DNA of 64,000 nucleotides from Granulosicoccus sp045106855 (lineage in GTDB: Bacteria; Pseudomonadota; Gammaproteobacteria; Granulosicoccales; Granulosicoccaceae): positions 62,001 to 126,000 of the forward strand of contig JBGCFI010000024.1 of the NCBI GenBank assembly GCA_045106855.1, given 5' to 3'. Both the position numbers and the translations under genes were made by a program. Positions 42,392-52,182 of the stretch are shown piece by piece. Within the stretch, counting starts at the first letter, position 1; every line of letters begins with the position of its first letter. A model generated the notes under the pieces. It was given only the letters and a program-made list of their open reading frames with translations, was not told the DNA's origin and searched no databases.

Positions 42392-45300
42392 TCATAACTC
42401 ATGCACCTGTACTTGATCGCCACAAACTTCTTTTGCCAGGTCCACTACATGTCTATGATGGGTCAGATATATTGCCTGACCACGCTGTCCGATACGCTCC
42501 ATGACGCGACAAGCAGCCCGAGTCCTGTGTTCATCGAAAGTCTCGAAAATATCATCACATATAAACGGCAGACACGTACCTTGCTCCGCTAACTGATCAT
42601 AGGCCGCAGCACGTAACGCAAGGTAAAGCTGGAAACGTGTACCCTTGGACATTTCATCTGCGCGCTTGGCAGTCCCATCTTTGTCCAGCGCCAGCAACGA
42701 CTCTTCTTTGCCATTACTTTGCGTCTGTAATTTGCTGTATTTACCATCCGTCAGCTCAGCAAATGCTCGTTCCGTAGCTTCCATCATACCGCTTCGATGT
42801 TTATCACGATAACGATTGATCGCCTGCTCGGCAAGCCGGTGTCCTAGACTCAGCTTGATATACTCCTCAGCTGCTTCACTCATCTGAATCTCAAGCGTAG
42901 TACGACGCTCAACTAATTGCGCTACCTCTCCATCACCGGTAAGTGCCACAAGCTGCTCTTCACATCGAGTACGCTTTTCGGTGGCCTCTTTACAACGCTC
43001 GCTGACCAGCTCCAATGCGCTTTCTTTTTCCACCTGCTGTTCCTGCACAGATGGAATATCAAGTTCTGCAAGCATGGCACGCGCATTCTCCTCTGTGGCT
43101 ACACCCAATGTTTGCCTTAGTGCGTTCAAATCATCGTCGTACTGTTTTCGCAATATCCCGGCGTGTTGCGTCTTTTGAGCAGCTTCCAGGAGTTCATTAA
43201 GATCGCCTGTGGGAACGCTGGAATGAAACATGTCTGCAAAAATCTGGCTCTGAGCCTTTACGGAATCAAGGCGTTTTTCCACTTCATTGCTATCGGCAAA
43301 CGTTTGTTCCAATTTATTTTTTAACAATTTTCTTTCATCAACGTGCTTTCTTGCAGCGGCCGCCAACTCTTGCAAACGCTTAAGATTGCCATCCGCCGTC
43401 TCACCAGGTTCAAGCTCGTTATCACGTGCAATCTGTTCAAGCTTTCTGGTGAAAAGCTCTTTGTCTCGTTGCATTTTCTGACAATTCCTTTCCAACGCTT
43501 CTCGCTCGATATTGCACTCGCGTAATTCGCTCAGTGCTGCGAGTGAATTCGATAGCCTGTCAGCATCCAGCACAACAGAGAAACTTGATTTCACCAAGGC
43601 TTCCCAAGCTTCGCAGGCTTTGATTTGTCGGGTCTTCGACAAATCCATCTCCACAACAGCCGCAGCCTGCTGAGCTTTCATATCGGTCAATGTTTTTTCA
43701 GATTCCCGAATTGATTGCTCATGACGTTTGAATACTTCCAGCATGGTGATAGCAACCGGAAGCAGTTCATCCAGTGTAGCTTGCTCTCGTTTGATATAGA
43801 CAGACAATACCTCGTGAAGCTTTTGGGCTTTGTCAAAGAGCGCTTGATGGCTTATACGTATGCGCTCAGCGTTGTTAAAACGGGCTTGTGCGTCGTGAAA
43901 ACTCCTAACCCAGGCAAGTACCGCTTTGGGTGGTAACGTCGCATTAATACCAGCTTGCTGCATCACATTTGCCAAAAAGTGCTCTACGTCCCGCACCTCT
44001 TGCTCGGTCAGTCTTATCACCTCTGCAAGAGCGTCAAGCTGCCCCTGAACACTGGGAATCCGGCGTTGTACATCACGTGACCGTGCCAGATCACTAGCAT
44101 GGGCCAATCGCCCCTCCATCGCTTGATCAACACGATACAGCGTGGGTTCAAATGCCTCCGCCGTTTCCATCGTTAACGATTCCTTGTGAATACTCCAGGC
44201 ATTTTCGCGCTCTTCTTTAAGGGCCTGAGTATTCTGATCGCTGGCCAGTCCATCAATAGCTTCCAGCTGAGCACTTTCCAGAGTCAGCGTATTGAGTTCT
44301 TGCTGTTCTATTCGCAGCCTTTCTTTGGTGGCTGAAAGCGTGGTGTTCTGGGTCTGCCACAACTCTACTTGTGCCTCCACCTCTTCGATCATGACGATGC
44401 AATCGGGAAGCTTAGTAAAGCGATGACCTTTGATAGACAAGATATCCAGCGCTTCTTCACACTGGTGTTCAGCCTCGCGCACCCCTTGTAAAGCTGCTTT
44501 GTATTCTGCAGCCAACGCCTGGGCATTGTATTGCTCAAGAATCTCACCAAGCCCGGTACCCTCTGGCCTGGTTTTTTCAAGCTCCTTCAGTCTGGACTCT
44601 TCATTTTTTAAAGCAGCGTCCAATTGCCTGATACGTTCATCTCCGACGACGAATGCCCTCTTCGCTTCTTCACGCTCGGCCAACGACTCGGATAATGATT
44701 TGATAACGGCTGCATCCACCACCAACACATCCGGGGTCAACTCGTGAGATAGTCTTTCCCGAACCAGATTCGTCATTCGCATTGTGACTGAGTGCAGATC
44801 TGCTTGCTGATTTTCCAGCTCCAACTCGGCATGACGGTATCTGCTATGCAATTCACTTAAGCCATCGATCACCGCCTCAAGCCCCTGATGGGCAGGCACC
44901 GGTGCGAGTTGTTCAAGCTCCTGTTGTAACGTCGCCTGGCGCTTTTGCAAACGCTCTCGTTCAGAATTGGCTTGATGCTGTTCTTTTTGTAAATCAAAAA
45001 TCTGTTTGCTGGTGACATCCAGATGCTCCGGATAATGGGCGAATTTCCCCACGGCCTCCTCTGAGCTATTGAGCCGTTCGAGCATTGGCAGAGCGTTTAG
45101 TATCCGCCCCAGCTGCCCAACTTCAACCATCAATGCGCGTTGCTCATCCAGTACTTTTGATTCTACAGATTCGGCTTTTTTCAATGCCTTGCTCAGTTGG
45201 CTCAGCTTGCCCGCAGGTATATCTATGAGCTTTATCTGTTTAACAACATCACTGTATTCCTTTTTGAGCAAAGCCAGACGCGATTTACTCGCCCGACTTT

Positions 45301-45832
45301 TGTATATGCCTTCGGCCTCACCACGCACCGACTCTAGTACTTGCCATAAGTCGCTGATACCCGCCGCCGCAGAAAATAACAGGGTGCCGATATCACCTCG
45401 ACTATTAACTATTTCCTCGCCGCCCTTATCGATGCTGTCATCATCAATACAAAGCAATTTACGATAATCATCCATCGCAAGCCCACCCAGGTGTGCTTGC
45501 AGTGAAGCCTCGGGCAGCACGTTTCCTTGTTCATCAACAAGCGAATTCCTGCTACTGGCATTTCTCTGAAACTTGCGCATCTCACCATCAACCTGCAAAA
45601 GAGCGCTAACTTGCAGATTAGAGCGTCCATGACGAAAAGCGTAAGGCTCATTACGCGGCAGGAATCCATACAGGAGTCGCAAATAAGCTTCCATAAAGGT
45701 GGTCTTACCCGCCTCATTCACCCCATAGACAATATGAAAGTCTGTGGCATCGGGGTCGGACTTGCTAAATTGAAATTGCCTGTTTGTGAAATGCCCGAAA
45801 AACGCAAGATCCAATTGTTCGATACGAATCAT
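42392..45832 (-). CDS. yhaN: YhaN-type AAA ATPase (SbcC/Rad50-like)
   Basis: 1146 residues. N-terminal ATPase half with IVYGVNEAGKTTFMEAY (Walker A around 37-45), long charged coiled-coil regions (about 200-1000) and a C-terminal half with MSKGTRFQLYLALRAAAYDQ (signature-like) and LPFICDDIFETFDEHR (Walker B). Architecture is that of Rad50/SbcC-like proteins of the YhaN family, which pair with a YhaO nuclease for DNA-end processing; I do not see a canonical zinc-hook C-x-x-C, which the YhaN family also lacks. The start overlaps the stop of the nuclease gene as ATGA. Cytoplasmic. Confidence 0.88.
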   Translation of the reverse strand: MIRIEQLDLAFFGHFTNRQFQFSKSDPDATDFHIVYGVNEAGKTTFMEAYLRLLYGFLPRNEPYAFRHGRSNLQVSALLQVDGEMRKFQRNASSRNSLVDEQGNVLPEASLQAHLGGLAMDDYRKLLCIDDDSIDKGGEEIVNSRGDIGTLLFSAAAGISDLWQVLESVRGEAEGIYKSRASKSRLALLKKEYSDVVKQIKLIDIPAGKLSQLSKALKKAESVESKVLDEQRALMVEVGQLGRILNALPMLERLNSSEEAVGKFAHYPEHLDVTSKQIFDLQKEQHQANSERERLQKRQATLQQELEQLAPVPAHQGLEAVIDGLSELHSRYRHAELELENQQADLHSVTMRMTNLVRERLSHELTPDVLVVDAAVIKSLSESLAEREEAKRAFVVGDERIRQLDAALKNEESRLKELEKTRPEGTGLGEILEQYNAQALAAEYKAALQGVREAEHQCEEALDILSIKGHRFTKLPDCIVMIEEVEAQVELWQTQNTTLSATKERLRIEQQELNTLTLESAQLEAIDGLASDQNTQALKEERENAWSIHKESLTMETAEAFEPTLYRVDQAMEGRLAHASDLARSRDVQRRIPSVQGQLDALAEVIRLTEQEVRDVEHFLANVMQQAGINATLPPKAVLAWVRSFHDAQARFNNAERIRISHQALFDKAQKLHEVLSVYIKREQATLDELLPVAITMLEVFKRHEQSIRESEKTLTDMKAQQAAAVVEMDLSKTRQIKACEAWEALVKSSFSVVLDADRLSNSLAALSELRECNIEREALERNCQKMQRDKELFTRKLEQIARDNELEPGETADGNLKRLQELAAAARKHVDERKLLKNKLEQTFADSNEVEKRLDSVKAQSQIFADMFHSSVPTGDLNELLEAAQKTQHAGILRKQYDDDLNALRQTLGVATEENARAMLAELDIPSVQEQQVEKESALELVSERCKEATEKRTRCEEQLVALTGDGEVAQLVERRTTLEIQMSEAAEEYIKLSLGHRLAEQAINRYRDKHRSGMMEATERAFAELTDGKYSKLQTQSNGKEESLLALDKDGTAKRADEMSKGTRFQLYLALRAAAYDQLAEQGTCLPFICDDIFETFDEHRTRAACRVMERIGQRGQAIYLTHHRHVVDLAKEVCGDQVQVHEL

Positions 45833-47082
45833 GCGCTGGCACCCTTCTCACCCACTCCTTTCATGATTGCCAACAGGTGTTCCTCACCTTGCTCACTCAG
45901 ACTGGCTGCCAGTTCGTACTGAGACTGCTCGGTGACCAAGAGTTTACCGCGCTCGCTGGCAGGCAATGTGGCCAGCACTTCATTGATCAACGCTACTGCT
46001 TCTTCATTAAACGCATCCTCTGCACGAATACCTGACATCAAGCCTGCCAGCTCACCCAGCGCTGATTTATCGCTTACCGTTTTAGGCGAATCCTGAATGT
46101 CAAAGATCAGTTTCTCCATCCACAGCCGGCCAGTGTCTTGACACAAAAGGTCGAAGGTCGCAGCCCATTGATCGCGATCACGAAGCCAATGCCAGCGCAG
46201 TGCATTTTGTCCCTGTAAACAAACTCGTACGATGGCATCATCAGATTGCAATGCGGTGACTAGTTTTTCTAAGGCTGCTTTTGCCAATGTCCTTAGGGCA
46301 GTTACATCCTCTAACTCGGTTACGTCCAGTGGCACAGTGATAAACTCAATGCTCGACGTGGGAAACTCACTAGTGGTAATGCGACTCTCGTCGATAGTGA
46401 TCATGGTGGCCGCCTGCGGTCCGGACTCGCCAATGTCCCTCCCTTGAGGGATACCCGGCATCACGATCCATGGTGCCTCGCAATGCACTTGTCGCTTGTG
46501 GATATGCCCCAGCGCCCAGTAGTTAAAACCTGTATCGATCAACTCCTGAACAGTACACGGTGCATAGACATCATGAGATGCAGAACCATTCAGGGAGGTA
46601 TGCAACATCCCGATATTGATCGCATCAGCAACGGGTGTTGAAAATTTATTGAGAAGACTCTGTTCGGCCTTCTTTTCAGTGAAACTGACACCGTGAATCC
46701 AAACATCACTCCCCTCAAGTTGTACCTTGCCACCATCGCCATCAAACACATGAACATTCGCCGGCAGGGTGGTTTCCCCAGTCAGCGGGTTTTCGGCGTC
46801 GTGATTGCCCTTGATGTAGAACACACGGATGTTTGCATTTTCAAGCCTGGCTAGCTCAGCGAGCAAAAACGCTGCGGTTTTAGCACTACGTGCAGCACCA
46901 TCAAACAGGTCGCCAGCGATGAGTACAGCACTCACCTGCTGGACAATTGCCTGGTCGACAATGCGCACGAACGCATTGCGCGATGCACACTGAACTTTCT
47001 CACGAAGTACGGGGTTGCGAAGAGCAAGGGTTTGCAACGGGGAGTCCAGATGGACATCAGCAGTATGGATAAGCTTGATCAT
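45829..47082 (-). CDS. yhaO: YhaO-type DNA repair exonuclease (SbcD/Mre11-like)
   Basis: 417 residues from the ATG at 47082 (a GTG one codon earlier is possible). Metallophosphatase motifs: LIHTADVHLDSPL, LIAGDLFDGAA, YIKGNHDAENPL and ALGHIHKRQ, which bind two metals for nuclease action. The C-terminal part would cap or contact the ATPase. Overlaps the YhaN-type gene, so they form a two-subunit complex resembling SbcCD. Normal length for YhaO. Confidence 0.9.
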   Translation of the reverse strand: MIKLIHTADVHLDSPLQTLALRNPVLREKVQCASRNAFVRIVDQAIVQQVSAVLIAGDLFDGAARSAKTAAFLLAELARLENANIRVFYIKGNHDAENPLTGETTLPANVHVFDGDGGKVQLEGSDVWIHGVSFTEKKAEQSLLNKFSTPVADAINIGMLHTSLNGSASHDVYAPCTVQELIDTGFNYWALGHIHKRQVHCEAPWIVMPGIPQGRDIGESGPQAATMITIDESRITTSEFPTSSIEFITVPLDVTELEDVTALRTLAKAALEKLVTALQSDDAIVRVCLQGQNALRWHWLRDRDQWAATFDLLCQDTGRLWMEKLIFDIQDSPKTVSDKSALGELAGLMSGIRAEDAFNEEAVALINEVLATLPASERGKLLVTEQSQYELAASLSEQGEEHLLAIMKGVGEKGASA

Positions 47083-47175
47083 CACACAGGTTTACCATAC
47101 TTGCCGACCGCAAGGGCCTCACAACAACTGTAAAATTTGACCAGAATAACCTTTCACCAAAAGCTCATTCTGCGT

Positions 47176-48000
47176 CTAACATTTCTCGAAAACGTAGCCT
47201 TGGCCTGCGCGCTTTAGCGTACCGACATTCGGTTGAAGAAAATGGCCACCAGATATTTTCATACCGTCAGTGGCGACCATGTCAAGTGTGTGCATACGAG
47301 TATCCTGTGCCACAACCTTGTCGATATCAAAAACGATACCGATGTCTGGACGAGTTAGCTGCAAGGTGGGCGCGTGTACGATATCCCCGACATGTACAAA
47401 ACTGTTTGCTCCATCATCGGCACGGAACCCCATATGACCCGGTGTGTGCCCGGGAAGATCAATTGCCGTGACGCCGGCAATCAGTGTATCACCACCTTTC
47501 ACTAACTCCGTGCGCTCTGAATAGGCGGCTATACCAGCTTGAGCAAGGCTCTGCCACTGCAGCAGTGTATCGTCGGTAAACACCTCGTTGGACCAAAACG
47601 CATAGTCTGCCTGTGAGACCATCATTTGAGCATTGGCAAAAACTGCCTTACCATCCGGGGTTAACGCACCGGCAATGTGATCAGGATGCAAATGCGTAAA
47701 ATACAGATGAGTAATATCGTTTTCGCTAAGACCCGCTTCCGCGAGGGCATCACCGAGAAATCCACAACTGTCGCCAAACAGGTCACGTGGTCCAGCATCA
47801 ACAAGCATCGTATCGGTACCGGATTTCACGACGAACGCGTTGAAGTTTGTATCGATCGTTTCTGAACCTGCCTGTTTCAGTATGTCCGAAATGATGCGCT
47901 CTTCAGTTCCGGGAAAAAGATCGGCGCTGAATTGAGTCGCGCCATCTGTCAAGGCGATGATTTCCATCTCGCCAATTCTGGTTGAATTTATCCGTGTCAT
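47176..48000 (-). CDS. Metallo-beta-lactamase-fold hydrolase
   Basis: 274 residues. Metal motif YFTHLHPDHIAG (His103, His105, Asp107, His108), then IDLPGHTPGHMGF, VHVGDIVHAP and a final KISGGHFLQPNVG. No signal peptide, so cytoplasmic. The arrangement resembles lactonase-like MBL proteins (AHL lactonases, for example), but the family also includes glyoxalase II-like and other hydrolases; substrate unknown. It sits alone between yhaO and the livF terminator, ATG at 48000. Confidence 0.83.
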   Translation of the reverse strand: MTRINSTRIGEMEIIALTDGATQFSADLFPGTEERIISDILKQAGSETIDTNFNAFVVKSGTDTMLVDAGPRDLFGDSCGFLGDALAEAGLSENDITHLYFTHLHPDHIAGALTPDGKAVFANAQMMVSQADYAFWSNEVFTDDTLLQWQSLAQAGIAAYSERTELVKGGDTLIAGVTAIDLPGHTPGHMGFRADDGANSFVHVGDIVHAPTLQLTRPDIGIVFDIDKVVAQDTRMHTLDMVATDGMKISGGHFLQPNVGTLKRAGQGYVFEKC

Positions 48001-48137
48001 AGGATTTCTCGTGAAGAATTTTGTGGGTCAGAGATAGGCCTTTAACAGGCTAACAATCGACGTCGGAAACATCAATGTTTATTACCCTGAATAAAAAATG
48101 CAATGCACATGCGTCAACCTCGAATATCGAGAACGTC

Positions 48138-48175
48138 AAAAACAAAAAACGCCAGACATCTTTCGACATCTGGCG
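48138..48175 (-). terminator. Terminator of the branched-chain amino acid/amide importer operon
   Basis: Stem cgccaga (48150-48156) and tctggcg (48169-48175), followed on the minus transcript by a T-rich run (the As at 48138-48149). It lies about 50 bp past the livF stop. Confidence 0.8.
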
Positions 48176-48226
48176 CTCTGGACTCACACCGTGTAGCCGA
48201 CCCGGACAGTCGGCGCTTGTACTGAC

Positions 48227-48970
48227 TTATATAGCCAGGTATTCGTGCCTCAACTCTTCATTGTCTAACACTTCCTTGGCAGAGCCGCTAAACACGATCT
48301 CACCAGTATCCAGAATCATTGCTGAATCAGACAAGCTCAGGGCCGCCACAGCATTCTGCTCGACAAGAATTGTGGTGATACCCTGCGCCTTGACTTCCAG
48401 TAACGCTTTTTCAATGTCATGACGAACCACCGGTGCCAGCCCCTCATAAGGCTCGTCCAGCAAAAGTAGCTTGATATCGCGTGCCAGCGCTCGACCGATA
48501 GCCAACATCTGCTGCTCACCGCCCGACAAGGTAGTGCCGTCCTGTTTACGGCGTTCTTTAAGCCGGGGAAACAAACTGTAGATTCGCTCATAGTCCCATC
48601 CGGAGACACCGGAAATTCTGGCTATGTCCAGATTCTCCTCCACCGTCAGACCCGGAATGATACGACGATCTTCAGGTACTAGCTGAATACCGGCAAGTGC
48701 CGCTTCGAAATCCTGTTTGTCGTGAATGGACTCACCCTGAAGAAAGATACTTCCTTCACGCAATTCGGGATTCTCAGCTCGTGCTATGGCGCGTAGTGTT
48801 GACGTTTTACCCGCACCGTTACGTCCCAGAAGTGCAACGATCTCGCCTTCCTTGATGGAGAAAGAGACATCTTGAACGATGTAACTATCACCATAATAGG
48901 CTTTAAGCCCCTTTACTTCAAAATAAGCATGCGCCGAACTTTGCGCGAGAGTCTCAGCTGATGAACTCAT
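48227..48970 (-). CDS. livF: ABC transporter ATP-binding protein, LivF type
   Basis: 247 residues. Walker A LLGRNGAGKTST, Q-loop IQLVPEDRRIIPGLTVEENL (P-E-x-R-x-[IL]-F/P is typical of LivF), signature LSGGEQQM, Walker B LLLLDEPYEGLAP, switch LVEQN. It energises a branched-chain amino acid or amide/urea-type importer together with LivG. Last gene of the operon. The start shares one base with the livG stop (TAATG). Confidence 0.93.
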   Translation of the reverse strand: MSSSAETLAQSSAHAYFEVKGLKAYYGDSYIVQDVSFSIKEGEIVALLGRNGAGKTSTLRAIARAENPELREGSIFLQGESIHDKQDFEAALAGIQLVPEDRRIIPGLTVEENLDIARISGVSGWDYERIYSLFPRLKERRKQDGTTLSGGEQQMLAIGRALARDIKLLLLDEPYEGLAPVVRHDIEKALLEVKAQGITTILVEQNAVAALSLSDSAMILDTGEIVFSGSAKEVLDNEELRHEYLAI

Positions 48971-49731
48971 TACACTTGCTCCTCACCCAGATAGGCTTCC
49001 TTGACGCGTGGATCCAGTTTGACTTCCTCAGGTGTACCCTGGCAGATAATTCGCCCGCCAGCCAGCACCGTTATTCGATCTGCCAGACTGAACACCACAT
49101 GCATATCGTGTTCGATAATGACTTTAGTCATCCCACCTGCCTTAATACGCTTTAACAGGTCAATGGTGGCGTTAGTGTCATGTCGTGCCATCCCGGCGGT
49201 AGGCTCATCCAGAAGCAGAAGACGCGGCTTTTGAGCAAGGCCCATGGCAAGCTCGAGTCTTCGCTTGTCGCCTCGAGACAGACTGCCAGCCTCGCCATTA
49301 ATCAGCGTCCCCATTCCCAGATCAGTAAGGATTTCCTCCGCTTGTGACTTTGCATCTTTTTCACTGGAGAACCGGTTGAACCAACGGAGTTTGAACGCAC
49401 CGTCCCGCTTGGCAAGTATGGGAATCATGACGTTTTCAAGCAGTGTCAAATCGGGAAAAATCTCGGGCGTCTGAAAAACCCGAACTACACCCAGTTGATT
49501 GATCTGATGAGGTTGTTTGCCCGTCAGATTTTGCCCATCGAATATTACATGTCCGGTATCGGGCCTGAGACGACCAATACACACGTTAAGTAGCGTTGAT
49601 TTGCCGGCGCCGTTCGGACCGATGATAGCGTGAGTTTCACCCTCACGCACTGACAAATCAATATCACTCAGCGCATGTAGACCGGCAAAACTCTTGTGCA
49701 CGTCAGCCACGTGCAGGACTGTGTTTTCCAT
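48970..49731 (-). CDS. livG: ABC transporter ATP-binding protein, LivG type
   Basis: 253 residues. Walker A IIGPNGAGKST, Q-loop VRVFQTPEIFPDLTLLENVM, signature LSRGDKRRLELAM (S-R-G-D rather than the usual S-G-G-Q, seen in LivG proteins of this type), Walker B LLLLDEPTAGMARHD and switch IIEHDMHVV. Heterodimer partner of LivF. It starts 11 bp after livM. Confidence 0.92.
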   Translation of the reverse strand: MENTVLHVADVHKSFAGLHALSDIDLSVREGETHAIIGPNGAGKSTLLNVCIGRLRPDTGHVIFDGQNLTGKQPHQINQLGVVRVFQTPEIFPDLTLLENVMIPILAKRDGAFKLRWFNRFSSEKDAKSQAEEILTDLGMGTLINGEAGSLSRGDKRRLELAMGLAQKPRLLLLDEPTAGMARHDTNATIDLLKRIKAGGMTKVIIEHDMHVVFSLADRITVLAGGRIICQGTPEEVKLDPRVKEAYLGEEQV

Positions 49732-49742
49732 GATATTTGCCT

Positions 49743-50882
49743 CTATGAGTGATCGCTGGCTGTGGATGAGACGGTCTTGTCTTTCTTACTCGTAAACATC
49801 GCACCTATCCGGCGGACACCCTCCATGATTCCACCCGGTAAAAATATTACGGTAATCATGAACAACAGGCCCAGTGTCAGGTGCCAGCCTTTACCGACGA
49901 ACAAGCCAGCAACATCAACCACGACAGACTGCATACCGTCAGGTAGAAAATCAAAAATCTGGTTCAGGTTGGTTGTGTTGTATGCCGAAAAAATATTCTC
50001 GAAATACTTGATTAAGGCAGCACCAAGAAAAGGACCTACCAACGTACCCACACCTCCAAGGATCGTCATTAATACGACCTCGCCCGAAGCGGTCCATTGC
50101 ATTCGCTCTGCACCTGCCAGTGGATCGGTAACTGCCATCAAGGCCCCTGCAGCACCCGCATACATACCGGATATGATAAACGCCCACATAAGATAAGGAC
50201 GGGTGTTAAGCCCTGTGTATGCCATGCGCGTCTGATTGGACTTGATACCTCGAAGCATGGTGCCAAACGGTGAACGAAAGATGCGCAAAGATATGAAGAA
50301 GCCAATTATCAGAACGACCGCGCAAAAATAGAATCCGGGCATGCCACTCATTTTTAATCCAAAGAGATTGGTTGAGGGCAGACTGCGCGTGACCTCAATG
50401 CCAGCCATGGAGTCCAGTACTCGAGCATCACTCAATGTAAGCTGCAAACCCGTTTCACCGTTAGTGATGGGCGTGAGAACCGAGTACGCCAGGTTATAGG
50501 ACATTTGCGCAAATGCAAGCGTGAGTATTGAGAAGTAGATACCCGAACGTCGCAGACTGATAAAGCCGATAGCAAAGGCAAACACTCCCGCAACCAGAAT
50601 GCTGAACATCACTGCCGGCAAGACATTCATCGAAAGCAGCTTAAAGCTCCATACAGCGGTATACGAGCCTATGCCCAAAAACGCGGCATGCCCAAAAGAT
50701 AAATAGCCGGTGAGCCCGAACAGGATGTTAAATCCGATCGCAAACAGTCCGAATATCGCAAAGCGTTGCATGAGATCCGGGTAATCTGCACCAAACGGGG
50801 CCAACCATATGGGCATTGAGAGTACAGCAGCGGCGAAACCGAAAAACAGTACCCAATCAGAAATGACAGATGATTTATTCAT
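49743..50882 (-). CDS. livM: ABC transporter permease, LivM type
   Basis: 379 residues, about ten membrane segments. Motifs of LivM: FNILFGLTGYLSFGHAAFLG and IKSNQTRMAYTGLNTRPYLM (EAA-like), GGVGTLVGPFLGAALIKYFE. Forms the channel with LivH. The C-terminal tail after RRIGAMFTSKK is cytoplasmic. Starts 9 bp after livH. Confidence 0.92.
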   Translation of the reverse strand: MNKSSVISDWVLFFGFAAAVLSMPIWLAPFGADYPDLMQRFAIFGLFAIGFNILFGLTGYLSFGHAAFLGIGSYTAVWSFKLLSMNVLPAVMFSILVAGVFAFAIGFISLRRSGIYFSILTLAFAQMSYNLAYSVLTPITNGETGLQLTLSDARVLDSMAGIEVTRSLPSTNLFGLKMSGMPGFYFCAVVLIIGFFISLRIFRSPFGTMLRGIKSNQTRMAYTGLNTRPYLMWAFIISGMYAGAAGALMAVTDPLAGAERMQWTASGEVVLMTILGGVGTLVGPFLGAALIKYFENIFSAYNTTNLNQIFDFLPDGMQSVVVDVAGLFVGKGWHLTLGLLFMITVIFLPGGIMEGVRRIGAMFTSKKDKTVSSTASDHS

Positions 50883-50891
50883 GAGTAGCCC

Positions 50892-51914
50892 CTAATCTTC
50901 CATTACGCCTTTGCGTCCCATCAGACCGCGTGGTCTAACGAGCAGCACGATGACCGCAACCAGATAGATGATGATCTGATCAATGCCGGGAATAACGCTT
51001 TTAATTTCGTTCATGGATGCAAATGATTGCAGTATTCCCAACAGGAACCCGGCAAGCACAGCACCTCCCAGCGACCCCATCCCACCGACAACAACCACGA
51101 CAAACGAGAGCACAAGAAAATCCATTCCCATGTGGTAATCGGGAGGCAGTATGGGCGTGTACATGACTCCGGCAACACCTGCAACTACAGCCGCAAGACC
51201 AAAGATTACGGTGAACCGACGTTGAATATCAATCCCTAACAGACCGACCATTTCCCTGTCTTGCATACCGGCACGGACAACCATGCCGTAGGTGGTGAAC
51301 TGCAGAAACGCAAACACAGAGCCAATAATACTTAATGAAAAACCAAGATAGATTAATCGCCACCACGGGTAGACAATGTTGTCACCTAATCCGAACAACG
51401 CTCCTATGTTTGCGCTACCTGAGACTGTGTCTGGGGCCGATTGTGGAATCGGATTAGCACCGAAGTAATGCTTGACTATCTCCTGGAGAATTATTGCAAG
51501 ACCAAATGTGACGAGAATCTGATCAGCATGCGGGCGCTTGTAGAAGTGTCTTATCAGGCCGCGCTCCATGATGAGGCCCACCAGCAACATGATCGGTATA
51601 GCAACGACAATCGCAAACGGGACCGAATAATCAACAATGAAGCCCCCCACCACCGGGAATTTGGCTTCGAGTATCGGCACCTCTTTATAGGCATCGAAAA
51701 AGGTAATGCTCTCGTCTTTGACCTTGGTTGATATCGTAAGTATTTTATTCAAGGAAACTGCGCAAAAAGCACCGAGCATGAAGAGTGCGCCATGAGCAAA
51801 GTTGACAACGCCAAGCGTTCCAAACACCAGTGTCAGACCCAGAGCGATAAGCGCATAAGCGCCGCCTTTGTCCAGGCCATTTAGAATTTGTAGTAAGAGT
51901 GCGTCCAAGAGCAA
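50892..51914 (-). CDS. livH: ABC transporter permease, LivH type
   Basis: 340 residues. Family pattern: LLQILNGLDKGGAYALIALG at the N-terminus, TLGVVNFAHGALFMLGAF, RAGMQDREMVGLLGIDIQRR (coupling loop) and VVVVGGMGSLGGAVLAGFLL. The start is a TTG at 51914 (aaggggtttgc just upstream); no ATG lies near. An insert of about 35 residues after the second membrane segment (TKVDESITFFDAY-like, hydrophilic) is longer than in classical LivH. Lies 268 bp after the binding-protein gene. Confidence 0.92.
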   Translation of the reverse strand: MLLDALLLQILNGLDKGGAYALIALGLTLVFGTLGVVNFAHGALFMLGAFCAVSLNKILTISTKVKDESITFFDAYKEVPILEAKFPVVGGFIVDYSVPFAIVVAIPIMLLVGLIMERGLIRHFYKRPHADQILVTFGLAIILQEIVKHYFGANPIPQSAPDTVSGSANIGALFGLGDNIVYPWWRLIYLGFSLSIIGSVFAFLQFTTYGMVVRAGMQDREMVGLLGIDIQRRFTVIFGLAAVVAGVAGVMYTPILPPDYHMGMDFLVLSFVVVVVGGMGSLGGAVLAGFLLGILQSFASMNEIKSVIPGIDQIIIYLVAVIVLLVRPRGLMGRKGVMED

Positions 51915-52143
51915 ACCCCTTCTGGTTCAAGGTCGATCACAAGGGAATACAATCCCATGGACAGCTACGGAAGTTCCTGCAGCCTGCGCCGATTAGTGAT
52001 CATGAAAATGACGTGCAGCTGAGAACTTATCGCTGCGTTTCGTCCTTAGTGGTAGCCGAACAGAGAACTACCTGATTGAGAGTTTTCAGTAGCTTTGTGC
52101 TTACTGGAAAATTCTCTCTATGCCGAGCAAAACAACATTATGA

Positions 52144-52172
52144 ACAATGCGCGGCCAATGGCCGCGCATTGT
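52144..52172. terminator. Hairpin between binding-protein and permease genes of the liv-type operon
   Basis: A 13-bp perfect stem acaatgcgcggcc (52144-52156) and ggccgcgcattgt (52160-52172) with a 3-nt loop begins 10 bp after the stop of the binding-protein gene. A strong structure with little T-tract; the remaining 230 bp to livH hold no gene. Confidence 0.75.
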
Positions 52173-52182
52173 TTCTGCTTAC

